A stretch of 20,949 bases of DNA, from assembly GCA_000434735.1 (NCBI GenBank), contig FR881195.1, forward strand, positions 1 through 20,949, read 5' to 3'. The notes under the pieces are model-generated. The model was not told the origin of the DNA, did not search any database, and saw only the letters and a program-made list of their open reading frames with translations. Both the position numbers and the translations under genes were made by a program. The stretch comes from Bacteroides sp. CAG:530. GTDB taxonomy: Bacteria > Bacteroidota > Bacteroidia > Bacteroidales > Bacteroidaceae. This document shows, piece by piece, positions 1 to 7,996 of the stretch. Each line of letters starts with the position of its first letter. Position 1 is the first letter of the stretch.

Positions 1-20
1 GAGTAGGTAGTCGCCGTCTT
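1..20 (+). rRNA. rrf: 5S rRNA, 3' end only (partial)
   Basis: The first bases (GAGTAGGTAGTCGCC) match the conserved 3' end of Bacteroidota 5S rRNA, where a GGGAGAGTAGG-type segment is followed by the closing strand of the terminal helix. A strong terminator follows at once, as expected at the end of an rRNA operon. Only about 20 bases are present and the exact 3' end is approximate. The call rests on remembered similarity of a short stretch and on position, so it is probable rather than certain. Confidence 0.7.
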
Positions 21-22
21 GG

Positions 23-60
23 TTCCCCTTACAACAATCAGTCGTGAGGGGAATTTTTTT
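23..60 (+). terminator. Rho-independent terminator of the upstream rRNA operon
   Basis: Arms TTCCCCTTA (23-31) and TGAGGGGAA (45-53) pair over 9 bp with one T-G wobble around a 13-base loop, and are followed by seven T (54-60). The position directly behind the 5S end suggests it closes the rRNA operon. Confidence 0.8.
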
Positions 61-358
61 ATGCCTATACCGCAACGGGGTTTCCGGACACCTTATTTAT
101 ATATTATCTTCAGGTTTGTGGTATCATTCGATTTTATAAGCTTAAGCTGACGCTTTATTTCTTTTATTTTTCATTTGTTTTTATCTTAGTAAATAGTTTC
201 CAATGAGTGATAAATCTTGCCATGGAGAGCCTTAAAACTCGTTATATGTGGTATGGTTATTTTTGTGTGTAAAAAATCACATGATAAATATTTGCGATAA
301 TAAAAGAACAGTTTCTTATTTCTGAACGTTTTTTTATGGCAAATTCAAACAAATCTAT
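61..358. other. Intergenic region before the sigma factor gene, nothing recognised
   Basis: About 300 AT-rich bases lie between the rRNA operon terminator and the promoter-like motif of the ECF sigma gene. I see no convincing open reading frame, RNA gene or long repeat here. A regulatory role is possible but nothing in the sequence shows it. Confidence 0.5.
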
Positions 359-366
359 TATTTTTG
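335..366 (+). promoter_or_regulatory. Candidate Bacteroides-type promoter of the ECF sigma gene
   Basis: TATTTTTG at 359-366 fits the Bacteroides -7 consensus TAnnTTTG exactly. TATG at 335-338 is a three-of-four match to the -33 TTTG element at a spacing of 20 bases. Transcription would start around 370. That is only a few bases before the ATG at 374 but a normal short leader before the ATG at 392. The -33 match is weak and AT-rich DNA gives chance matches. Confidence 0.4.
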
Positions 367-373
367 TCTAACA

Positions 374-967
374 ATGCACAGTGTAAAAGCCATGGAACAA
401 GACGAAATTCTTTTCATTGAAGCAATCAATCGTCAGGAGCCCAAAGCCTATCAGACTTTATATCGCTTATATTATCGGGCATTAGTAAATTATGCCATGA
501 GGTTTATCAGTAAGCAAGATGAAGCTGAAGACGTTGTGCAAGATCTTTTCGTCTCTATGTGGAACAAGAAAATTCAATTCGTATCGTACGTTTCATTCCG
601 GACTTATCTCTATAATGCGGTTTATAACGCCGTTCTAAACGTTATTAAGCACCAAGAGGTAGAGCAGCGTTATGTAGACCTCGTGAAGAATGAAGATGAA
701 TTGGAATTTCCAGAAGCCGATTACCAAAAAGAAGAAATCTATCGTCAACTTTATCTTGCTATTGATCGTCTGCCGAAAAAATGCAGGGAAATATTTCTGA
801 TGTATATGGACGGGAAAAAGAATGAAGAGATAGCGCAGATTTTAAGTATTTCCATTGAAACGGTCAAGACTCAGAAAAAACGGGCTATGCGCTTTTTAAA
901 AGACGATACAGGCATTAAGATGACGTATAGCGAAATGCTTGCATTGCTTTTACTTCTCTTTAAATAA
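374..967 (+). CDS. ECF-type RNA polymerase sigma factor
   Basis: This is a cytoplasmic alternative sigma factor expected to direct RNA polymerase to the downstream uptake operon. The region 2 core lies at about residues 25-90 (YYRALVNYAMRF, then the acidic AEDVVQDLFVSMW that contacts core polymerase). The region 4 helix-turn-helix is at about 125-175 (LPKKCREIFLMYMDGKKNEEIAQILSISIETVKTQKKRA). Length (197 aa) is normal for the ECF group expanded in Bacteroidota, which pairs with FecR anti-sigma factors and STN-bearing SusC proteins. Both partners follow here. The start is uncertain: a second in-frame ATG at 392 (MEQDEILFIEAINRQ) fits the family N-terminus and the candidate promoter better than the ATG at 374. 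The last ten residues are a hydrophobic tail (MLALLLLLFK). The target promoter cannot be read from this window. Confidence 0.93.
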   Translation: MHSVKAMEQDEILFIEAINRQEPKAYQTLYRLYYRALVNYAMRFISKQDEAEDVVQDLFVSMWNKKIQFVSYVSFRTYLYNAVYNAVLNVIKHQEVEQRYVDLVKNEDELEFPEADYQKEEIYRQLYLAIDRLPKKCREIFLMYMDGKKNEEIAQILSISIETVKTQKKRAMRFLKDDTGIKMTYSEMLALLLLLFK

Positions 968-1059
968 TAACTAAAATAAGCCATTATGCCATTACGATTT
1001 CCTATCAATTTTGGCAACACACGCACGAAATTAGCAATTGATAAGGCATATGTGTTTAA

Positions 1060-1079
1060 ACCTTAAAATCGTTTAGGGT
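1060..1079 (+). other. Small hairpin in the sigma-anti-sigma intergenic gap
   Basis: ACCTTAAA and TTTAGGGT pair over 8 bp (one T-G wobble) around an ATCG tetraloop. It lies in a 271-base gap between the sigma and FecR genes and is followed by a mixed, T-rich stretch instead of a clean T run. It could be a weak terminator or attenuator for the sigma transcript. The rest of the gap holds no ORF I would support. TTTG at 1196-1199 sits 19 bases from TATATAAA (1218-1225), which is only a poor match to a promoter for the FecR gene. Confidence 0.3.
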
Positions 1080-1238
1080 ATGCTTTGTTGTTGCATTATA
1101 AATAGTGTATTTATATCCGGCATTTTAGTATCGTTTTTCTACTTAATTGATAAAAATAGCTGTTCTTTTATTGTTTTTTTAAGTTTTGTCCCTCATTTGT
1201 AATTCTGGATTGTCTTTTATATAAATTAAGAATTAAAT

Positions 1239-2417
1239 ATGCTACGGACTTCTAATATAGAAAAAATCATCTCTCGCCAATTATTAGGCGAGAAGTTAAC
1301 TGGTGAAGAACAGAAGCAACTTCAAGCTTGGCTTGATGAATCAGAACGCAACCATCGTCTATATGATGAATTGAGAGGAGAATATTTCAATGTCAATTCG
1401 TATAAAGCATACAGAAGCATAGATTCTGATAAGGCTTGGAAAAAGTTCCAAAAAGCTACTCTGCGCATACAGCCTACATTATTCCATAGATTTCTTAAAT
1501 ACGCTGCGATATTGATTCTTCCTTTGGTTATAGCAGGAACTATTTTATATAGCGAATATCAAAGCTCAGAATGCAATTTAACTGCAGTTATTGTTCCCGG
1601 CTCTACCGGAGCGGTATTTAGAACTGCAGAGGGTAAGACTATGGATCTGAACGAAGAGACGCTGAAAGAAGGTTTATTGGAGAAGGAAGAACAGAATATA
1701 CTTCCTACATCTAAAGGAATCATCATGAAAGCGAAATCTTCTGATGAAGAAACAACTGATTCGCAGGCTAAAGAAGAGCCTTATGAGTTGCAAACATTAG
1801 GAAACGGTGAATTCCAAATCACGTTGGAAGACGGAACACATGTACACCTTAACTATAACACTACCCTCCGCTTTCCTGTGCACTTTTCTAATAAGGAAAG
1901 AGTAGTATATCTAAAAGGCGAAGCTTTCTTTAAAGTAGCAAAGGATGAAACACGTCCTTTCAAGGTACTGACAGATAATGTTGCGATTAAGCAATATGGA
2001 ACAACGTTTAATGTAAATACATACTCGTCTTCGTCTACAAAAGTTGTTTTGGTAGAAGGTAGTATCGGTGTTCTATCCGAGGAAAAAGAATATCCAATTC
2101 GTCCATCAGAGTGCTTGACATTCCACAATCAAACATCGAAGGTCGATATTAAGCAAGTAGATGTAACGCCTTACGTAGCTTGGCATGATGGCCGTTTTAT
2201 TTTCGACAATGAGACTTTAAGCGAAATAATGAGCACGCTCTCGCATTGGTATGGAGTAAAAGTGGTCTTCGATGACCCAGAGTTGAAGAAGCTTCATTTT
2301 ACCGGCAATATGAGCAGATACGGCAAAATACATCCTCTTTTGAATTCTATAAGCCTGACAGTAGGCATCAAAATCACGTTAAACGACAGAGTTATACATG
2401 TAGCAAACGAGGAATAA
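1239..2417 (+). CDS. FecR-family anti-sigma factor with DUF4974 domain
   Basis: This is an inner-membrane regulator predicted to hold the ECF factor and to respond to a signal from the STN domain of the cognate SusC. The N-terminal 80 residues are cytoplasmic (EEQKQLQAWLDESERN is typical of the family). One transmembrane helix lies at about residues 86-105 (FLKYAAILILPLVIAGTILY). A charged periplasmic linker follows at about 130-182. The FecR domain is at about 183-285 (LEDGTHVHLNYNTTLRFP, RVVYLKGEAFFKVA, RPFKVLTDNVAIKQYGTTFNV). The C-terminal DUF4974 domain spans about 318-388 (FIFDNETLSEIMSTLSHWYGVKVVF). The 392 aa length is usual. It starts 271 bases after the sigma gene and stops 34 bases before the SusC gene, so it may be transcribed with the uptake genes. 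Confidence 0.94.
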   Translation: MLRTSNIEKIISRQLLGEKLTGEEQKQLQAWLDESERNHRLYDELRGEYFNVNSYKAYRSIDSDKAWKKFQKATLRIQPTLFHRFLKYAAILILPLVIAGTILYSEYQSSECNLTAVIVPGSTGAVFRTAEGKTMDLNEETLKEGLLEKEEQNILPTSKGIIMKAKSSDEETTDSQAKEEPYELQTLGNGEFQITLEDGTHVHLNYNTTLRFPVHFSNKERVVYLKGEAFFKVAKDETRPFKVLTDNVAIKQYGTTFNVNTYSSSSTKVVLVEGSIGVLSEEKEYPIRPSECLTFHNQTSKVDIKQVDVTPYVAWHDGRFIFDNETLSEIMSTLSHWYGVKVVFDDPELKKLHFTGNMSRYGKIHPLLNSISLTVGIKITLNDRVIHVANEE

Positions 2418-2451
2418 ATAATCTGATATATAACAATAAAATCAAGTCATT

Positions 2452-5400
2452 ATGAAAAAAAGGAAATATTTGATTTTCTTATTGATGGGGTGTCTGTTTC
2501 CCTGTGTGCTATGGGCGCAAAATGCCAAGACACAAAAAGTAACACTTCAATTAAAAGAGGCTTCTGTTAAAGAATTCTTCGATGCTTTGCATCATCAGAC
2601 AAAACTGAATTTCGTGTATAATAATGAGCAGATTAAAAGTATACCTTCTATTAACGTAACAGCAAAGAACGAGTCTTTGACAAACGTTCTTGACCGTATC
2701 TTTAAGTCAGCCGGATTTGGATATAATATTGACGATAATACTATAACTCTTTACCGCATTCGCCATAAAGATGGAGATAAGAAACAGGTAAATGGTAAAG
2801 TTGTTGACGGTTTGGGCGATCCGCTGCCTGGTGTAAACGTTGCTGTAAAGGAAGAAAAAAATGTGGGTGCCACTACCGATATGAACGGTAAGTTTACACT
2901 TAAGGCAAAGCCTGGTCAGCATCTGATTGTGTCTTTCATTGGTATGAAAACTCAGGTTGTTCTTTTTAAGGGCCAAGATAATCTGAACATCACTCTTGTT
3001 GAGGATGCCGAAGCTATGGACGAAGTTGTTGTAAACGGTTATTATACCAAAAACAAGCAGAGCTTTACCGGCAACGCTATCAGTGTTGCTAAGGCTGATT
3101 TGGAAAAGGTTTCTAATACCAACTTGATGAGCGCTTTGCAGGTGTTCGACCCTTCTTTTAAGCTGCAAGAAGATATCTCTGCCGGTTCAAACCCTAATTC
3201 GGTTCCTAAGATGCGTATTCGTGGTGACTCTGGTTTCGGCTCTATTTCTGAAACAAACCTTAAGAACGACCCTAATCAGCCGACTTTTATCTTGGATGGT
3301 TATGAAGTAACAGCAGAAAAAGTATACGACTTGAATATGGACCGTGTAGCCAGCGTAACTATTTTGAAAGATGCGTCGGCTACCGCTATTTACGGATCGC
3401 GTGCTGCCAACGGTGTGGTAGTTATTACTACTAAAGCTCCGGAGCAAGGCCGTTTGCGCATAAGCTATAAATTCGACGGACTTGTACAGACTCCCGACTT
3501 GCGCGACTATAACCTGATGAACGCTGCAGAGAAGTTAGAAGCAGAACGTCTTGCAGGTGAATATGAATCTACAGACCCATTTACACAGCAAAAATTGGAT
3601 ATGGACTATTCTTTGCGTTTGCGCAACGTAAAGAGAGGAGTAGATACCTACTGGCTCTCTCAGCCTATTCAGACTGTAATGGGACAAAAGCACTCTTTAT
3701 ATTTGGAAGGTGGTGATAGAAACATCCGCTATGGCATTTCGGCCAACTATCAGAATAATCCAGGTGTTATGAAGGATTCTTTTCGTGACCGTTTGGGCAT
3801 TGATGTGAATCTTCAGTATAATTGGAAGGATAAAGTATTGTTCAGAAATAACTTGTCGGTATCTAAAGTAAAGTCACAGGAATCACCTTATGGATCATTC
3901 TCTGAATATGTAAAAACGAATCCTTATTGGCCTGTTTATGATGATAACGGTAATATGATTAAGCAATACGAAAAGTATGTTGCTACTACTTATGTATTAC
4001 GTAACCCTTTGGTTGAAGCACAGTTGAACAACCGTGATGAATCTGAATATCTTGAAGTAACAGATAACTTTAACATTGAGTGGTACATCACAGAACATTT
4101 TCGTTTCAAGGGACAACTTTCTTATACACTGCGTAATGATCACGATTACAGTTTTATCGACCCTGCGTCAGTACGATACAATATCTCTCAATACACAGAT
4201 GGAGAAGGAGTATTGAAAAGGGGCGAAGCACATAACTACGACCAGCGTAGCCATACATTAGATGCCAATGCGTTGATGACTTACAGTCAGAACTTCGGTC
4301 CTCACTTTCTGAATGCGGCTTTAGGTGTCAATGTTACAGAAAACAAATATGCAAATGTAGGATTCTCTGTGATAGGCTTCCCTTCTGGTAATATGGATTA
4401 TGTATCTTTCGGTAAGGAGTTCTTGAATCAGTCGCCCGATGGCGAAGAGGGTTTGTCGCGTCTGTTTGGTTCGTTTGTAAACTTCAACTATACTTATAAT
4501 AATATCTACTTGTTCGATTTGTCAGGACGTTTGGACGGTTCTTCTTCATTTGGTAAGGATTCTCATTTCGCTCCGTTCTGGTCGGCAGGTATTGGTTGGA
4601 ACATACATAATCAAAAGTGGTTCAGCATAAAAGACGTTGTTAATCATTTGAAACTTACTACCAATATTGGTGAAACAGGTAAGGCTTCTTTCTCTCCGTA
4701 CGAAGCACAGAATATGTTCAACTACTATAAAGGTAAATACTATGGCGGTGGCTTAGGAGCTATTATTACAACCTATGGAAATGATGAGTTAAAATGGGAA
4801 AAGACTCGTTCATGGGATATTAATTTGGAAGCTGAATTCCTTAAAGGATTAATTTCCGCACGCTTCAGCTATTACGATAAGTTGACGAACAACTTGCTTT
4901 CTAACGTAACACTGCCTCAGTCAAGCGGTTTCGCTTATTACCGTGCAAATGTAGGTAAACTGACAAACAGAGGATACGAATTGAACTTGCGAGCATTCCC
5001 TTATCGTTCTAAGGACTTGACTGTGTCTGTATTCGGAACTATGGCTCATAATAAGAACATTATCAAGGAAATTTCGAACTCGTTGAAAGCGCGTAATGAG
5101 AAGATTGATAAAGACCAAGATAACTATCAGGCCGAATACGGAAAACGCTATGAAACTGCTAAGCCACAGGTGCAGTTTAAGGAAGGTGAATCAACAACAA
5201 CCATTTATGCTGTTCGTTCGTTGGGTATAAATCCGATGAATGGTAAAGAAGTTTATCTCGACTTGAACGGAAATCCTACTTATAAATGGAGTGCGGCCAA
5301 CAAGGTAGCGTGTGGTGACACTGCTCCTAAGATACAAGGTTCATTCGGTATGAACGCTGACTGGAAAGGCTTTAATGTAAACATGAGTTTCTTGTATGAA

Positions 5401-5775
5401 TGCGGAGGACAACTATATAACCAGACTTTGGTAGACCGTGTAGAAAATGCCAGTTTGATATATAATGCCGACCGCCGCGTGTTGTACGACCGTTGGAAAG
5501 AGCCTGGCGATGTAGCATTCTTCAAAGATATACGCGATAACAGCCGTACAGAGTTGACTTCACGTATGATTCAGGATAATAATGTCCTTCAATTCAAATC
5601 GTTGAGTATCGCTTATACAGTACCTACTAAGTTGTCTCGTAAATGGGCTATGGAGCGTCTGAAATTTACTTTCTTGGTTGAAGACCTTGCTTATTGGTCT
5701 TCTATTAAACGAGAAAGAGGTCTTGACTACCCATTCTCGCATACATTCAATTTTGGCGTACAAGTACAATTCTAA
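2452..5775 (+). CDS. SusC/RagA-family TonB-dependent outer-membrane transporter with STN domain
   Basis: This is a 22-strand beta-barrel importer that works with the SusD lipoprotein encoded next and draws energy from TonB. A signal peptide covers about residues 1-22 (FLLMGCLFPCVLWAQ). An STN signalling domain at about 32-102 (VKEFFDALHHQTKLNFVYNNEQI) marks it as a transducer to FecR. A CarboxypepD_reg-like domain covers about 113-193 (VNGKVVDGLGDPLPGVNVAVK). The SusC signature MDEVVVNGYYTK begins the plug (about 195-330), which includes PTFILDGYEV and TILKDASATAIYGSRAANGVVVITTK. The barrel ends in aromatic FGVQVQF, as needed for outer-membrane assembly. Length (1107 aa) is normal. The nearby ECF/FecR genes indicate ligand-induced expression. 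The ligand cannot be named from the sequence; no carbohydrate-active enzyme sits in this operon. Confidence 0.97.
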   Translation: MKKRKYLIFLLMGCLFPCVLWAQNAKTQKVTLQLKEASVKEFFDALHHQTKLNFVYNNEQIKSIPSINVTAKNESLTNVLDRIFKSAGFGYNIDDNTITLYRIRHKDGDKKQVNGKVVDGLGDPLPGVNVAVKEEKNVGATTDMNGKFTLKAKPGQHLIVSFIGMKTQVVLFKGQDNLNITLVEDAEAMDEVVVNGYYTKNKQSFTGNAISVAKADLEKVSNTNLMSALQVFDPSFKLQEDISAGSNPNSVPKMRIRGDSGFGSISETNLKNDPNQPTFILDGYEVTAEKVYDLNMDRVASVTILKDASATAIYGSRAANGVVVITTKAPEQGRLRISYKFDGLVQTPDLRDYNLMNAAEKLEAERLAGEYESTDPFTQQKLDMDYSLRLRNVKRGVDTYWLSQPIQTVMGQKHSLYLEGGDRNIRYGISANYQNNPGVMKDSFRDRLGIDVNLQYNWKDKVLFRNNLSVSKVKSQESPYGSFSEYVKTNPYWPVYDDNGNMIKQYEKYVATTYVLRNPLVEAQLNNRDESEYLEVTDNFNIEWYITEHFRFKGQLSYTLRNDHDYSFIDPASVRYNISQYTDGEGVLKRGEAHNYDQRSHTLDANALMTYSQNFGPHFLNAALGVNVTENKYANVGFSVIGFPSGNMDYVSFGKEFLNQSPDGEEGLSRLFGSFVNFNYTYNNIYLFDLSGRLDGSSSFGKDSHFAPFWSAGIGWNIHNQKWFSIKDVVNHLKLTTNIGETGKASFSPYEAQNMFNYYKGKYYGGGLGAIITTYGNDELKWEKTRSWDINLEAEFLKGLISARFSYYDKLTNNLLSNVTLPQSSGFAYYRANVGKLTNRGYELNLRAFPYRSKDLTVSVFGTMAHNKNIIKEISNSLKARNEKIDKDQDNYQAEYGKRYETAKPQVQFKEGESTTTIYAVRSLGINPMNGKEVYLDLNGNPTYKWSAANKVACGDTAPKIQGSFGMNADWKGFNVNMSFLYECGGQLYNQTLVDRVENASLIYNADRRVLYDRWKEPGDVAFFKDIRDNSRTELTSRMIQDNNVLQFKSLSIAYTVPTKLSRKWAMERLKFTFLVEDLAYWSSIKRERGLDYPFSHTFNFGVQVQF

Positions 5776-5787
5776 AAGAACACTACA

Positions 5788-7260
5788 ATGAAAAGAAATA
5801 AAATAGCAAGTTTATTACTCGGTGCCTGCCTTACTTTCTCAGCGACCAGCTGTAACGATTGGTTGGATGTTATACCTCAGGCACAAGTCAGTGGAGATAA
5901 GATATTCAGTACCACTGATGGATATGAATCGGTTCTGTATGGTATCTATATTTCTATGACCGAAGCCAATACCTACGGATGCAACCTAACATTCGGTTTA
6001 ATGGATGTTTTAGCTCAATATTATACTACGTATACCAATAAGTCTCATTTACTGTATGAGGCAAGTCTTTACAATTACGAGAACGGAAACGTACGCGATG
6101 TAATTGATAACATTTGGTTGGGCAATTACAATACCATTGCCAACTGTAACATATTGCTGGAAAAACTCGCTGAGCGTCAGCCTGAAGAATTTACTGACAA
6201 TCACTATGCACTTATCAAAGGAGAAGCGTTGGCCCTGCGTGCTTACCTTCATTTCGACTTGTTGCGTGGGTTTGCCTTAAACTACAAGGAATATCCTGAT
6301 GCAATGGGTATACCTTATGCAGAAAGTTTTAAGCAGAGAATTCATCCTCAGTTAAAGACTAAAGAAATCTTAGGAAAGATTCTTGCCGACTTGGAGACTG
6401 CTCGTGGCTTGTTGAAAGACATAGACCCTGTGTTCTATGATAACTTTAAAGACCCCATTTACCATTTTGTACAGCCGCAAGACAATAACGATACCTTTGC
6501 TTCTTATCGTGCTTACCGTATGAACTATTTTGCGGTAACCGCTTTGATGGCACGCATATATTACTATATGGGCAACAATGAATTGGCTCTTCAGTATGCT
6601 AAGGAAGTTATTGCGGCTGCCGACGAAGGACGCTTTACTTTCACTAAAGAAAGCGATTTTACTGTAGAATTGAGTAAGCGTGATGTGGTAATGCAAAACG
6701 AGTTGATATTTGCACTTGAAGGATTAGATGTAAAATCTAACTTCTACGGATATGATGCGAGCAGTCAAAACAGCTTGATTCTTCTAAATCCCAATGAATT
6801 ATATCCTGATGCAGACGATTTCAGAAAGAATCTTATAGGTGAAAGCACAAATAACAATAAAACAATCAGTTATAAGTACGCCAAGACAAGTAACAGTACT
6901 TCTAATTCAGGTATAATCCCTATGATTCGCTTGACAGAAATGTACTTTATCGCTGCCGACTGTAGCTATGAGTCGAATAAAGATGAAGCTGTAGAATATT
7001 TGAAAAAAGTACGTAAGATGAGAGGCGCATCTCAGACGGTGAAAACAGATTCTTACGAAGCTTTTGTTAAAGACTTGACAACAGAAGCTAAGCGCGAATT
7101 CTTAGGTGAAGGACAAATGTTCTATTGGTACAAGAGCCATAACTTAGCAATTCCAAGAAATGGTCAGGATTTGCAACTTACACAGCAACAGAGATGTTTG
7201 CCTATGAGTGCCAATGAAGTAGAATTTGGAAACCGTATTGAAGATTATCTAAAATATTAA
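5788..7260 (+). CDS. SusD/RagB-family surface lipoprotein
   Basis: This is the ligand-capturing lid of the SusCD complex, anchored at the cell surface. A lipoprotein signal peptide ends in SATSC with Cys22 as the lipidation site, followed by the typical NDWLDVIPQ start of mature SusD proteins. TPR-like helices follow, including ALALRAYLHFDLLRGFA at about residues 147-163 and the family motif PMIRLTEMYFIAADCSYESN at about 378-397. The C-terminal part carries the REFLGEGQMFYWYKSHN signature. At 490 aa it is at the short end of the family. It starts 12 bases after the SusC stop, so the two genes are cotranscribed. The ligand class is not visible from the sequence. Confidence 0.95.
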   Translation: MKRNKIASLLLGACLTFSATSCNDWLDVIPQAQVSGDKIFSTTDGYESVLYGIYISMTEANTYGCNLTFGLMDVLAQYYTTYTNKSHLLYEASLYNYENGNVRDVIDNIWLGNYNTIANCNILLEKLAERQPEEFTDNHYALIKGEALALRAYLHFDLLRGFALNYKEYPDAMGIPYAESFKQRIHPQLKTKEILGKILADLETARGLLKDIDPVFYDNFKDPIYHFVQPQDNNDTFASYRAYRMNYFAVTALMARIYYYMGNNELALQYAKEVIAAADEGRFTFTKESDFTVELSKRDVVMQNELIFALEGLDVKSNFYGYDASSQNSLILLNPNELYPDADDFRKNLIGESTNNNKTISYKYAKTSNSTSNSGIIPMIRLTEMYFIAADCSYESNKDEAVEYLKKVRKMRGASQTVKTDSYEAFVKDLTTEAKREFLGEGQMFYWYKSHNLAIPRNGQDLQLTQQQRCLPMSANEVEFGNRIEDYLKY

Positions 7261-7266
7261 TGAATT

Positions 7267-7977
7267 ATGAAAAAGAAACAAATCATATATCTCTTTCTGG
7301 TTGTTTGTCTAGGAGCGTTCTACGGATGTTCGCAAGAAGGCTTTGACACTTATCAGTCGGAGAATTATATCCACTTCAATAAGAGTGAAAACGATAGTAT
7401 TACGTTCTCTTTTGCATACGATCCTTCCTTGACCGAAGGAGAGGTTGATATAAAACTGAATATCATTTCTCGGCTTGAAGACAGAGACCGTCATTTCTCT
7501 GTTAAGTTCGTACCCGAAGAAAGTACAGCTAAAGAGGGAGTGGATTTTAATGTATCTACTGATGAGTTGACAGTAAAAGCCAACGATAGTATTGGCTACT
7601 TAAAAGTACACGTCATGAAATCTGCATCACTCAGCGGAAAAAGTGTAAAAGCTATCTTCGCTGTACAAGAATCGTCGGATTTTAAACCGGGTCTGATAAA
7701 TAACCGCAAGGCAAAACTTGTCATTACTGATAAGCTTACTCAACCAACTTGGTGGGACTCATGGCATATCAGTAGCGGATTGGGAATATACAGCGATAAG
7801 AAATTCCGTTTGTTTATTCAAGTAACTGGTAAGGATGATCTTACTTTGGTTAAAGATGGCGGTACAATGGAATATTCTGATATGCGTGGATATGTAACCA
7901 TGTTTAAATATTGGTTGATAGAGCATCCTCAAACAGAAGATAACGGAGAACAGATGACTGTACCTATTGTTGGATAA
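7267..7977 (+). CDS. DUF4843 domain lipoprotein
   Basis: This is a probable surface or periplasmic lipoprotein of the Bacteroidota-specific DUF4843 family, whose function is not established. The signal peptide ends in AFYGC with Cys21 as the lipidation site. Family features include the start FDTYQSENYIHFN, the beta-rich central part with STAKEGVDF (a Calx-beta-like pattern) and the C-terminal segment PTWWDSWHISSGLGIYSDKKFRLFIQVTG at about residues 161-189. At 236 aa it looks complete. It begins six bases after the SusD stop and is followed 19 bases later by the PKD-like lipoprotein gene. DUF4843 and PKD-like genes commonly occur as a pair behind SusCD, so the product probably helps this transporter bind its ligand; this is inference. 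Confidence 0.85.
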   Translation: MKKKQIIYLFLVVCLGAFYGCSQEGFDTYQSENYIHFNKSENDSITFSFAYDPSLTEGEVDIKLNIISRLEDRDRHFSVKFVPEESTAKEGVDFNVSTDELTVKANDSIGYLKVHVMKSASLSGKSVKAIFAVQESSDFKPGLINNRKAKLVITDKLTQPTWWDSWHISSGLGIYSDKKFRLFIQVTGKDDLTLVKDGGTMEYSDMRGYVTMFKYWLIEHPQTEDNGEQMTVPIVG

Positions 7978-7996
7978 TTAAAAACTAAGATAGATT

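Noticed and set aside
273..303. Possible Fur-like site (GATAAATATTTGCGATAAT) upstream of the sigma gene
   Set aside because: The halves do not form a palindrome and the match is explained by AT-rich composition.
1853..2128. Open frame on the minus strand within the FecR gene
   Set aside because: It is fully inside a well-supported gene and has no family-like features, signal peptide or promoter.
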